NCBI GenBank assembly: GCA_021904315.1
Contig: CM038925.1
Location: forward strand, 6,512,501-6,576,500
Origin: Sphagnum magellanicum
Lineage: Eukaryota > Streptophyta > Sphagnopsida > Sphagnales > Sphagnaceae
Direction: 5' to 3'
Length of the DNA: 64,000 bases
Positions 34,068 through 45,900 of the stretch are shown piece after piece. Made by a program: the position numbers and the translations under genes. The notes beneath the pieces were generated by a model that saw nothing but the letters and a program-made list of their open reading frames with translations, searched no databases and was not told where the DNA came from. Each line of letters opens with the position of its first letter. The first letter of the stretch is position 1.

Positions 34068-37000
34068 TGATCATGGCATGAATGCCAGCATAGATGATAA
34101 CACGCAAGTGCCAGCTGCTGCTGATGTTGCCTTGAACCAAATTTCCCTGATTCGTAGTCAATGAGTAGGAACCAGAGGTCTCAAGCGGTCGTCTCTCTCT
34201 CTCTCTCTCCGACAAACGAGTGATCCTTCATCTTCCCCCCCACCCTGGGAGAGTTTGAAGGCGTGATGATGCTGTTCTGCACATAAACAACAAACAAACT
34301 GTTCACAGGCCTTGTACAGGACATATGACCAAGACCGATGGTGATTGAGGTCTGCCTTTGAGTGTCCCATTTTCTTTTGCAACTAGATGTTTCCTGTTCT
34401 ATTTAGTTTTGCTACTGCTCCCAGTATAATGAGGTCATGAGGAAGAAGCATTGGTTAGGGTTGGCATCTCTGTGATGTCTTTTGTTTGTATATCCATATG
34501 GAAGACCAACAGTACAACTCCTGAGTCTCCTGGCAACATATCCTGGTCTGTTGTTTCATTTCGATATTTGGAACACTTCCAGTTTTCAATGTCAGGAGAT
34601 CCCATCATCTGCAAAGAGGTGAGCTCGACGTGCATACATGCTTACTTTGGTCCATATGGAGAGTTAGTAGACAAACAGAAATGGCAGAGAGAATTATGCT
34701 GGTTGTTTGTATGAATGGAGGGTCTTTTGAGCTCACTAAGACTTCTGCCTCTTGTAGGAGGTGGACACATCAACTCTTTACTGGGCTGGGCAATACAAGT
34801 ACCCTTTTGTTTTCCCAATTTTTGCATAGTTGTAGTTTTAGCTAATTAGCCTGTTATAGATATATGGTATAGCTTGAGCCATGTACGTACCTAGTAGGGT
34901 TTCATCAACTGTCTGCAAGTTTGCCACGAAACTCACCAATAGACTTGTGATATGTTTGCAGTTCGAAATGAATTTAATGTGTGACCTATCCAAGTTCTTC
35001 TGAGCCTATTTGGTTGTGTATTTGCAGTAGAATATGGCAAGTAATAACATTGTTTGTCATGTTGTGTTGTTTTTTTCCCAGTGCCCTCTTTGTTGAGTAT
35101 GTAGAATGGAAATGGTTGTTTTAATCTCCACTTGGACAAGCTTCTTCACACAGGAATTCACTGCTTCACATCCTTTGTCAGTGTTGGGTTCAAACTCCTG
35201 TGTATATACTGCTATGGAAGAGTGAGCACAACATGGGCATCCAGTCACATACCCAACTAAAAGTCCAACAAAATGAGTTGAGGTATCTTGGACTTCACCT
35301 CTCTTCAGCTTTCTTTAGAATATGCCTGCTAGTGACAGATCCATGGGTGAAATCCCTCTCTGCTATTTTTGCCCAGGTGCTTAAGGCTTTTCAAAACTCA
35401 AGGTTTTATCAGAGGTGGATTCTTTCAGACTGCATGAAACCAGATTTTGGCAGCTTCAGAGCTGACTGGTCCAGTTAGATGTTGGAATCTTTCCATTACA
35501 TGACTTTAAGATCCCTAACTCTCATCAAATCTCAAGACTTCTTGGAGTCTGGAATAAAGGGGTGTCTGAGCGTTTCAATTAAACAGATGCTATGAGTTAG
35601 CAGGGAACAGAAGCTGGTGCCTTCACAGATTACTATTGCCTTCATACACCTATCAAAGAGCATAAGAGCATAAGCAAATCTTTACCTTGTGCTTTGCTTC
35701 AGAGAACTTGTATAAACTGAGTTGGTTTCTGAATTTCCATAACTGGAAGAAAGACAATGTGGGTGAAGGTGGGGAAGCAACTTCCAGTGGTGATGCACAC
35801 CTCTCAAAAGAGTTCATCCTAACATTACCAAAAAGTTTTGTTGTTTTCCGTGTTCTAGTTGAAGCTTGAGGTACAAGTATGAAGGGAGCTAGCTAGCAGT
35901 TCAATTCTTGTATCTTGCACCCTGGCTTGTGAAATCCATTGGGAATCTATTCTCAAAAAGCTTATTGAGATAGCACCATTTGCATTCATTGTTTTTAGGT
36001 GATCATTACCATGGTCATCATTGGGATGGATGTGGGATCATTCACTGATGAAACACCAGAGATGTTGCTGGCATTGTTGTGTCTGATAGCTCCTTGATCT
36101 AGTGTGTCACTTGCTGGGATGTTTGTGAAGCTCCTCCTCCAGCTGCACTTCCCATAGCATCCTGAATGCTTAATTTACACATCCTTGATGCTTCCTACTT
36201 ACCTCTTGGAATCCTGAGGACTCCCTTTTCCACACGTATTTTGCTTTTGGATTCCTCTTTCTTGCATTTGGCATAGAAGACACGAGAAAACTTGGAGTAA
36301 ATATACTTCAATTTGAACATTTGTGAGATATTTGCTATGAAACATTATTTTTCTGCATTTGTTGGTCTAGTAACCTAGTTCGCTATGAATGGATTCTAGG
36401 TTTTCTTTTTGTGTTTGTGGAGGGTTTACCCCTAAGAGAGTGGGTTTGGAGTCTCTTCTTTTGTGTGTTAAAATTTCATCCTTCAGGTGTTGAGACTTCA
36501 TATTTGGTGTTTTGAGATTCCAAAGCACATAAGAGGAACATGGTGAGCCATATCAAACAAACCTTTTACTACATCTCTATTCCAAACTTCATATATGGAA
36601 GTAAACTCAGATGCAATCGACTTCTAAGATTGAATCTGACTTGTAAGATGTTTGGAACAAAACTTACTATAGTCCTCTTGCACTAGAAACACTATTTAGG
36701 AAAACCAAAGAGGACTATGCTCCCAACACTAGTGTAGACCTCCAATGCAAAAGTTATTGAATTTTTGACATTTTCATCATCAAAACAATTCCTTAAGACT
36801 CAAAATCAAAATTTTAGGGGGATTGAGGGTGCACTTTCAGTGCTATTAGAAAGCCTTCAATGAGCTTGTGGGTTTAGGGTTGTGCAAAGGTAGTTTTGTA
36901 ATTTTTAGACATATTATTGAAATTTGAGTAATTTTTGTCATTAAAAATAAAATAAAATGTATTATTGCGTTACAAATATGTGCTCAACAACACATACCAC

Positions 37001-37610
37001 ACTAGTACACTTGACATAAATAACAACATAATGAGGTTTAGCTTACATCAGGTGTGTAAAGTGTTCATCTTGAATAAACCATGTTTGATTGAACTATGGT
37101 TAATGACACACCTATGAGGTAAAATTTTGTGATTTCATCCATTTCTATACCAAATACATACAGTGTTTATCATAATTTGAAATTTGTGTAATATGTGTTG
37201 TTATGACACCGCATTCAAGTGTGAAGGTCTATTCTATTCTGGTAAGGCAAAGCTGTATTTTGTTGTAGCCATATGTTATGCTTAGGTAGATATACATCGC
37301 GATATAGAACCGAATCCATGTTTCCTAGAAAGCTTTGCTTAGTCCAATGTAAATTCACCACTTGTTTCACCGTGTTCTTGGGCATGAGAGATGTATCTTG
37401 GCAACAACTTGTAAAAGGAAAGTCACAAATGTGTGACACCCCTACCAACTTAAACCACAAAATTTTGCACTTTTCATGTGTGATGACAAAACAAAGGCAA
37501 AATTATGCTTAATGATTTACATGGAGGTACAAGGGTAGGTACACTTATTCCTTGGGGGGTGTAAACATGTGAACCACCTTTGTAGCAGTGGTTTTTTTTT
37601 TAAGAATCTT
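34068..37610. other. SAP 3' UTR and intergenic DNA
   Basis: The first several hundred bases, including a (CT)n run at about 34192-34210, are probably 3' UTR. From about 36.4 kb the sequence becomes AT-rich. Open frames up to 92 codons (35200-35478) show no motif. No gene is supported. Confidence 0.45.
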
Positions 37611-37620
37611 TTTTTCCCGT

Positions 37621-37755
37621 GTGTAGCCAAAGTGGCAAACATCATAGGAAGATGAAGAAAAAGTGGTGATCATCTCTGGTAATCTTTCGCCAATCTGGCT
37701 ATAAACCAAATATGAAATACAAATCCTCAATCATCTTTCTATATTTTGGCTACAC
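37621..37755 (+). mobile_element. MITE-like element with GTGTAGCCAAA inverted ends
   Basis: GTGTAGCCAAA at 37621-37631 is the exact inverse of TTTGGCTACAC at 37745-37755, giving a 135-bp element with 11-bp TIRs. Related copies lie at 25817-25990, 28063-28150 and 30026-30082. It has no coding capacity, and the target duplication is not clear. The superfamily is not assigned. Confidence 0.65.
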
Positions 37756-38039
37756 ATTCAAAACCAAGTATATAAATCTGATGGTTTTTATTACTTTTTT
37801 TTCCCTCACTTTTGGCGATTGGAAACTCCAAAATCACTTGATTTTTTATTTTTGAATTTCGCTTTTTGGCGAAATTTGACCAATAAAAACAAGGCTGCTT
37901 TGTAGGGTGTGCTTAGGGTTAGGGTACATTTTATAAAATAATTGTAATACGGTTTTTAGAAGCATGTTCATGGTTTGTTAGTTTTGTGAACTTTTCACAA
38001 AAAAAAGGTTCAGTTCCTAAGGTACTCCTCCCCAAAAAA

Positions 38040-39022
38040 ATAATCAAGAAAGAAAATTTTTAAAGGAAAAAAAGAAAGAAAAATTACCCCCAGAGAAAAA
38101 AAAAAAAAAAAAAAACCAAAGAAGAAAAAAATCAAAAGGAGAAAAAGGAGGAAAAGAAGAAGAAGAAGAAATCAGCACCAACAAAGTTGAATTCCCAAAC
38201 CACTCAAAAGAAAACACCAAGAAAAAAGAAAAAGAAAAAGCAGAAATTAAAAAAAATCCCCAAGCCCCCCCCCCCCAACGGAAATGAAAATATGGCTGTC
38301 CGCTCACTTACCCCTCATACAAAACTTCAAAATAGAGCCACCCCGCTGCGGTAGAATTGTCACCCGTTCTGCAGAACGGCCTCCCGTGCTATAGAATTGG
38401 CGATAATAGGTAGAGCGGTTGTGATTTCCTGTCCGTCCCTGCCCGCGCGCCACAGCCCCTCTGCAGTCCTGTCCGTCCCCGTCGCCACCACCACCCGTTC
38501 ACTCTTTCGTCGTTAGCAGCAGTCCCTTTGTGCGTGGGAGAGATTTGTTGGAGAGCTAGCGTGGAGAGGGCGGGCCGGGGCGGGGCGGGGAAGCGTCTTG
38601 CCCTAATCTTTGCAGCGTCGTCGTCGCTCGTCTCGCTCTTCGATCATCCGCTATTCGGTGTACGGGAGCAAACCCACGGGAAATGGAATCGAACGATGCT
38701 TTGTTTGCGGGGTTGGGATCTGTATGACGGTTTTTCGCGGGAGTTTAATGTCTGGCTGACGGACGGAAAAACGGAGTGACTCACATCAGGATAAGGACAT
38801 CGTTTTTGATCGATGAAGCGCATGTTGTGATCGCGTTGGAAGACCGGAAGCCGGTACGTGTAGTTGATTAGTTTCCTGTGTCCCTGAGCGAATCGGATTT
38901 CCGATTGGTGTGAGCTTTTAGGGTAGGGTTTGGAGGGAAGAAGAATGTGGAGGCCTTGCCAGGTTGAGACTGCATGAAGTAAACGTATGTGTACTTGACA
39001 GCGTTGGTCTGGGACAGGATCG
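38040..39022 (+). promoter_or_regulatory. Promoter and 5' leader of the RRM gene
   Basis: A long purine tract (38040-38260) with an A20-type run and (GAA)n ends at a C-run near 38265. Then comes a GC-rich block with CpGs (38330-38640), which likely holds the promoter and start of transcription. A perfect 16-bp palindrome CCGTTCTGCAGAACGG is at 38364-38379. No TATA box is evident. The coding ATG is at 39023. Confidence 0.5.
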
Positions 39023-42000
39023 ATGGAAGCGACAAGGAAGTTCACATTGGATGTTAACAGTGAGGGAGCAGCCAAGCTTAAAGCGATTGTGAAGGCCAAG
39101 CTCTCTGAGTTTATTGGAAACTATAGCGATGACGTTCTTGTGGTACTTTCTTGGTTTCCCTAATATAATACCTGCCCTTATGTGCTTTCTTATAGCAAAG
39201 TGGGAAGAGCTTCCAAGTTTGTAATACCTAGGGTTGCAATCAATCGAAGGTTTGATTTGCTTAGCTACTGTGTCTGGGGCGGTGGCTGCAATTGATTTCG
39301 TGCATCTTGGTTGCTCTTTGATGCAGGAGTATGTGGTTGTGCTTGTGAGCCATGGAAAGCAACTGTCGCAGGCAATTGTGGATCTGGAAGCATTCCTGGG
39401 CAATGAAAGTAAAGCATTCGTGACTTGGTATGTTTGTAACTGTTTGGTGTCCACAAACCAGCAGATGATTGGAAGTTGCTTCACAACAGTTCTGTAAAAA
39501 GAGAGCTTATGTGTGGAGTCCTTTGCAAAGCTCATGGCAAGAAACTGATTAATCCATCAGTCAAATTTTGATTTTACCAGCATTGTTGAATTGTTTATGC
39601 AGGCTCTGGGATCATCTTACCACACATCAGGATTTGTACATGGGCACAAAGGAAGAAAAGCATTTACACATGGACACTGATGAGGACAAGCAGTTGGCTA
39701 TGGATACTAAGCAAGAGACCAAGCCACAGGTGACTGTTTTCCTCCCTTCATTGTCCCTGCATATATGTATTTGGAGAAGAGCAGATTTTTCACACTGAAT
39801 TTAATTTATCTTTTGACCTATCAATTGACATCAAACTCTTATGAGCTGTGGGTAGAATGGTCGGGGTGGGAGAACCATAGCCTCTGTGGTAGCCGTCAAT
39901 GAAGGAGCAGCTGCAGTTGTTCACACAGAGGATGAGGATGGTTTGGCAACATTTGAAGGAACGAGATCTGAGAGTCGACCCGAGAGTCGACCTGAAGTGG
40001 GTTGCTATTCAATGAGGAGAGGACAGCATCGGGAGAAATCACTCCACTCTGAAAAGAAGCGTGCAAGATCTCCAGAGATCTGGACTCGGAAAGGGAGGGG
40101 TCGACCTGATATGGTATGATGTTTGTCTGAGCAAACTATGCATGCTTTGTTGTTCTACAGTCATCATTTTTAATCCCATATCCTCAGGAAGTATTTTCAT
40201 TGTGTTCTATGGATTGTGAACTCACTATATGTTCAGGGTTCAGGTGCCCCAACCACTTCCCTCCCCTCTACAAATGCTGCTATATACCTTAATGTTTGCT
40301 CATACATGAACAAGCAAACATTATTGACTAGTTAAAGTGAAACAAATTGTAGCATCACAAGCTTCTTCCACAGTCAGTGTGATCACTTAATGAGTGACAC
40401 TCACAAGGTTATGATCACACTGATTGTCATGGTATCGTCACATTGTTGTTATGGAGTTTTCTCTGCAATGGCATAGATATGTGTTACATGTAGATAGGTT
40501 GGAAATTCAAGTTTGGTTTCTTGTGCAGATAGAGATGTCACCTCCAGATGTCAAAGCTTCTCGCCGCCTTTTGATTTCAGCAGTACGAGAAGCAGTGGCT
40601 GAAAGTGCACGGCTTGCTAGTACCAGGAGTGCAATGCTAAAAGCAGAATCAGGTTCCAAGCACCTCCCATCTGCAGTTTCACCAGATGTTGGTAAGTTTT
40701 GTTCTTAAGAATCTTTCCAATTCACAGAGAGAGTTGACATCTTAAGGAATGTTACTTTAAGTTATGATTCCTTTGCTTTCCCAAGAGAGAGAGTGAATTT
40801 ACTATGTTGTGGGAATCCAGATGTGCAGGGGCCTGATCTGGAAGTGGTGCATGCGGATGCATTTATGCAAGACATGCAGATTCCAGAAGTATTTCAGGAG
40901 ACTTCTGAAGTTCAAGATAGACCCTCATCAGTGTGGGATCGACTGGGAGTTCAGGATAATGAGAGGCCAATCAGGGATGAAGTGTTTGGGCGAGTAGTTA
41001 GAGACAATGACATGGGAGAAGAGGAAACACATAAATCATTTTTGAATGGTGCCAAAATTAATTCTGAGTACTCTGAGCACAGGCCTAGGTGGACAAAGGG
41101 CCCTGAAAGGAATAACAGAAATGGAAGTCGTCGAATTTATCTAGGAGGCATGCAGCGGAATTTCAAGTTTGGGCTCGGAGAAAATGATCAACTACCAGAT
41201 GCCACACCCAATGGCTTGGAACAGGGTTTGCCTCTTCAGGTTGCCATCTACAGTAGAAACCAGATATGGCTTGATAGACATCCACTTCAGTCTTACAACC
41301 CGACATATGATACATGTGGTATTTCTCCTACAAATGACAATGGAATGTTTGCAAAAAGGGAATTTGAGCAAGTTGATGACGGAAAGGCTGCCCTCTATGC
41401 TCAGCTCAATCCCAATGTAAAGCTCTGTTGTGTGATGCCTTCAACTTGGATGATAGTTTCTAGTATTGCCCCTTAAAAGCTCCTTTTGAAAGTTGCTCAT
41501 GATACATTGTACTGTCCTTGATGGATGCTCTCAGGATGTTCTTGAGATGAAGAAAAGATTACGGCAAGTGCAGTTGGAAATGACAAAATTGCGAGCAAGG
41601 CAAGCTGAAGTGTCCAAGGAGGTCCAGAAGACTCCTGTTTCTGGTGAGGGGCTTCTTCAGGCTTCTTCACTCTTGTGCTAATTAGCTTGAAGCTTAAGTT
41701 GGAGTATCAATAAGACTACAGCTGGAATAAGGTGGAGAGAAATGTTGCAAAGATTGAAAGAAGCTTTGAGTCTTAGAAAGTCTCATTGGTCCATAGCATT
41801 TCTTATATTATCATGTCTTTAACACTCGTCCTAATTGTGGCACAGGCATGAGGCCATTGCTCTTTCAGCCAAGTCAAGAGGACATCAATGCGCGGTCAAT
41901 TTTTGTCAGCAATGTAAGTTTTTGACAAACTGAAAAATGATTCTGCTTTGCTGCATGAAAGCTCCAGTACATCCAATGTTTGTGGTTGTGGCTTGGAAAG

Positions 42001-44513
42001 AAACAAGGCATCATTGGGTTTCTTTGATATATGGTTTTCCCATACTGATAACACACCTGGTTATGACTGCACTCATTCATGTCATGTTTGTTTTAGTTTA
42101 GCCAGAGTTGACATAACAGTTACCTTGTTCTTGGAGAGTTTTCTCTGCAATCTCATAGATATGGTATCACAATAGCTATATGAATATTGTGGAAAGTTGT
42201 TTGTACAACAGCAGAGATGTGTTGCATCACTAAATCTTTATTCTTCATTGCTTGATGTCTAAGTTGGATATTACTATGCAGAGGGCAGATTTGCATCTGG
42301 TTCATGATATAAAATTTTGTAGTAGAGTAGGCAGTGTTTGAAGAGTTAAGTAAGAAAATCTCAGTTTTTTTATGCCAAGCTTCTTAACAGATGTTGGCGT
42401 GGTTTGGCAGGTACACTTTGCTGCAACCAAAGCTGCCCTTGCTGTGCATTTTGGTCACTGTGGAGAAATAGTGCGTGTTACATTGCTGGCTGATGTTGCC
42501 ACTGGAAAGCCAAAAGGGTATGTCAAGATTTACCTTTTTACTCTTTGTCAATTGTCCAAAACTAATGAAATGAAATTGCAGATGCAAGCTAACGTGAAAT
42601 GAGGATTACTTTTGACTTTTTTTTGTTGACTATGTCTCTGGAGTTCTTGCCAACATCATGACTGAGTCTTCTTGGAAATTCAGGATGCCACTTTTTGTAT
42701 GGGCAGATTTTTATACTTATCTACACCCACTGTTGGCAGCTGATGAATTCAATGGGGATGGTAGGTAGTCAATGCTGTTTGTGGTGAAGGTGATGGTCTG
42801 ATACTTTATTGAGTGGCACTTATAATGTTATGACCGCACACATTCTTGCCATGTTAGTTATGGTTTGGCCGGAACTGACTCAATGGTTACCTTCAAAGTG
42901 TTATTGGAGGTTTCTCTGCAATCATAGATATATTAGAAGTCATCTGCCTTGGCAATTTGGAAGTGCTTCTCTCACAGATCCTTTGTGATTCTCTTGCATT
43001 TGTTCTAAAGCTCCCTAGTGGGAGTGTCTTCAATTCTTTAAAGCAATTGGTCTCATCCCCTAGTAGCTTCAAAGTATGACCCATATCATCATCTCATGAT
43101 AGTACAAATGATATCAGGTTGGATATCCTCAGACTCATCTTGTGATTTTAGATGTAACATTTTATCCCTTATGAGTCTCTGAACATGTCTGTGACTGCAG
43201 CAGTTGGTGAGCTGCTCCTCAGTTTTGTTTCTGTTTTCTCCAGTCTAGCTGGGGTTCCTTGTCTTTCTGTTTGCTGAAATGGTGACAGATCTGAAGTCTC
43301 TATTATCCTCGTTATCTATTCATCTCTCCATTCTATTCAGGCTGACTAAAATAGTAACTATGGAAAAGGCCTCAGTAGTTATGAAAACATTATGCCTCAT
43401 GATTGCCCTAAGAAAGTCAAATGGATTTCTCCTTTACATTGCATATGTCTCATCTATCCAAACCCACCATAACAGTTATTGAATGCCAGTTATTGTATTG
43501 ACATGTGGCAGGTCTGCCTATGTGGAGTTCTCTACTAAAGAGGCAGTGAAGAAGGCTCTAGCATTAAATGAATCCTCACTATTATCACGTACTCTGAAGG
43601 TACAGCAGGTTATTTGTAACCACCTTCCTTCAGTCAAGTTTTGCTCAGCTAACACTTCAGTTCCTATGTGCGGTATCCTCAAAAGATCATGCTCTTAGAG
43701 TCTTCCATCTTGGTTGGCTATTTGTCGTTTGTGTTTCTTGTTTTCTCTTCTTATGTTTCTCTTTCTCCTTGGTTTCCTTGGCCTTCTTCTATTTGGGTTT
43801 TACTGCTGGCCTTGTGACAAAGACTCAGTATGTTGCTTGATGTATGACATTGATCTCAACCTATTACAGGGAGATGATGAAGTTAGTCGGGATTTTATGT
43901 AGCTTGTCACCACCATACATGTTGCTGTTGAAGGTCTCTGAGCATGTGTATAACTGGCACTGTCAGTGAAACTGCTCCTTAGTCTTATTTGTGGTTCTGT
44001 TTTCCCTTCTTCAGGGTTGAGTGTCATCAGTATCATGTTTGCTGATATTTTACCAGATCTGAAGTCTCTATAACCTTAGTATCTCTATTTCCTGTTCAGG
44101 TTGACTTAAATTGTATGCATCAAGAAATTCACAGGAATCATGAAAAGATTTGTTTAATGATGAAATCTGGTTGTGTTATTGACCAGGTTGTACGCAAGGA
44201 TGATGCAGCTGTTGAAATGATAACCCCACCTATTGTTCATGCTTCCATGCAACGGTCTCATCAACCAATTGCACATCCTTTCTCAAGGGATAGTGTCTTA
44301 AGAGGAAAATTGCACATGCTGCGGAGACCAGCTGGTATAAGAAAGCCCTTTTCTGGGACCTCACATCTGCAGTGGAAGCGAGAAGGGTCACTAACAGGAG
44401 CAAGTGCCAATGATGGTGTGGCAATGGCAACTGGGCAGAGGTTCAGTCATGGTCCTGTACGTCTACCACGATCTCTGTCCTATGTGCGAGTTGCACCGTA
44501 TGCAACACACTAA
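39023..44513 (+). CDS. Nuclear RNA-binding protein with N-terminal PWI-like domain and one RRM
   Basis: Eleven exons join in frame with GT/AG borders: 39023-39142, 39327-39427, 39603-39729, 39856-40113, 40529-40691, 40821-41416, 41535-41643, 41846-41913, 42411-42517, 43512-43599 and 44187-44513, coding for 687 residues. The N-terminus (FTLDVNSEGAAKLKAIVKAK, then LVEYVVVLVSHGK, then AFVTWLWDHL) is the PWI/Nab2-N-like helical domain of a plant RRM family (Arabidopsis At3g12640 type, from memory). A disordered middle follows, then a coiled coil (VLEMKKRLRQVQLEMTKLRA) and an RRM with RNP2 IFVSNV and RNP1 KGSAYVEF. The C-terminus is Arg/Pro-rich. Coiled coil plus RRM recalls PABPN1-like poly(A)-binding proteins; a role in nuclear mRNA 3'-end handling or export is inference. 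The exon 10 donor could also be 43608 (adds VQQ). Intron repeats are noted separately. Confidence 0.9.
40385..42932 (+). repeat. Three copies of a short repeat in different introns of the RRM gene
   Basis: Copies lie at about 40385-40487 (intron 4), 42059-42166 (intron 8) and 42800-42932 (intron 9). The shared core is GTTATGA(T/C)C(A/G)CAC and TTTTCTCTGCAAT...CATAGATAT. Copy 1 has an internal deletion. All have the gene's orientation. They do not touch the exons. Confidence 0.65.
43180..44150 (+). repeat. Duplicated segment flanking exon 10 of the RRM gene
   Basis: About 210 bp at 43185-43400 (intron 9) resembles 43935-44150 (intron 10). Shared parts are CTCTGAACATGT/CTCTGAGCATGT, GCTGCTCCTCAGT/ACTGCTCCTTAGT, CAGATCTGAAGTCTCTAT and CAGGCTGACTAAAAT/CAGGTTGACTTAAAT. 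The second RRM exon (43512-43599) lies between the copies. Confidence 0.65.
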
Positions 44514-45900
44514 CAACTGGGTACAACATGGAGGCTTCACTGTGAATTTGGAATTTCTTTTGAGTGGAGGATTCAGATTTGAACTGTCAGGCCCAGAAAT
44601 TTACCAGTTAGATGGCAGGAATTTGTCATAACTGTAAACAAGTGTAAAGAAGTGTTTTCTTGGTTACTTGGTGTGATGTCTTTGCTTACTGCATTAAGAT
44701 GCTGCAGTCATTGTATTCAACATGAGATGCAGGCAGGAAAAGGTAGAGGCGCCTCAAACCTTTTCAAGTTAGTCAAGAACAAGGTTCGCAACTTTCCTAC
44801 ATATCAGTTCTCACTGTGAGTTTTCTTTTTCATAATGGAGCAAAGCAACATTTTGTAGGTTACTATGCATCACTATTGTTTGACTTGGAACTGAACTGAT
44901 GATTGATTTTTGATGTGGAACTGCTGTAATTTTTTAAAGAATACCGCCCCCCTGGGGACAAAAAGCCTGCCCCTTTCACAGAGGAAGAATTCCACTTTAT
45001 AATGTGCCTTTCAGCTACCCTAGAAATTTTCTGCCAGTGCTTCATGAATTATTTGATGGAGGAGATGCAAGTATCTCATATTTTCAGTGATAATGATTCA
45101 TTGGAGCTGGTTTAGGAAGGACGATTTTAGGTTCAATAACACAGAGTCGTATGGTTCCAAACTGAAGCATGTTTAATGCATTCCCAAGTAAAGAGGCATG
45201 GAAAGATGTCTTTTTGGATTTGTGTTCTAAGGTTTCTTTTTTAATGATGTATTCACAAGCAAGTTTTCAATATCTTCTCCACCAATTTACATTCCATTTC
45301 TCTTCACTTGAATCTTAATCCAATCATTGAACTGAATTGAAATTGAATTCAGTTGATTTGAAATTTCATCCAACTAAATATAAATTCAATTCAAGGCGCA
45401 CAAAATTTTATTTAATATTTTCGTTTGAATGGAAGTTAGTTTTCACATTATCAAATTTTTATCATCAATTAATTGGTTAATTGTCAGTGGTAGTGAGCAA
45501 TGGGGCAAAGCTGAAGTCTAATAATAGCCTTGTGCTTCATTTGTCAATGAACACAACTAATTTACCAAGGTTCCAATTTGGTAACCTCCTATTTCCCTCT
45601 TACCTGAGCTAGGTAAACTAGCTATACCTAGTTAGCTATCTAAATGGATAATTATCATAGTAAGCACACAAGGAATATATTGGTTATTATGTAGGTAGGT
45701 AAGTAGGTAAGGCACTTGATGGCTATTAGGTAGGTAGATGCATGTGAATGGATAATATGCATGTGGTGGTGACTAGGAGGCATTACAGGAAGAGCACATG
45801 ATTAGAACATTCGTTCTAATTTCTCACAAATGTTTGGAGTTGAGTCCAAATCCTACCCCACCTCCATCAACATGATTATGTTGTGCATGGGCCTTTGTTC
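44514..45900. other. RRM gene 3' UTR and intergenic DNA
   Basis: The 3' UTR probably spans the first few hundred bases. From about 45.3 kb the DNA is AT-rich with ATTGAATTCAATT-type motifs, and 45600-45740 has TAGGTAGGTAAGTAGGTAAG words like those in the CACTA interior. No gene is supported. Confidence 0.45.

Noticed and set aside
45775-45870. Possible tRNA-derived sequence (AAGAGCACATGATTAGAAC and GAGTCCAAATCC)
   Set aside because: The T-arm and acceptor stems do not pair, and it is adjacent to LINE debris.
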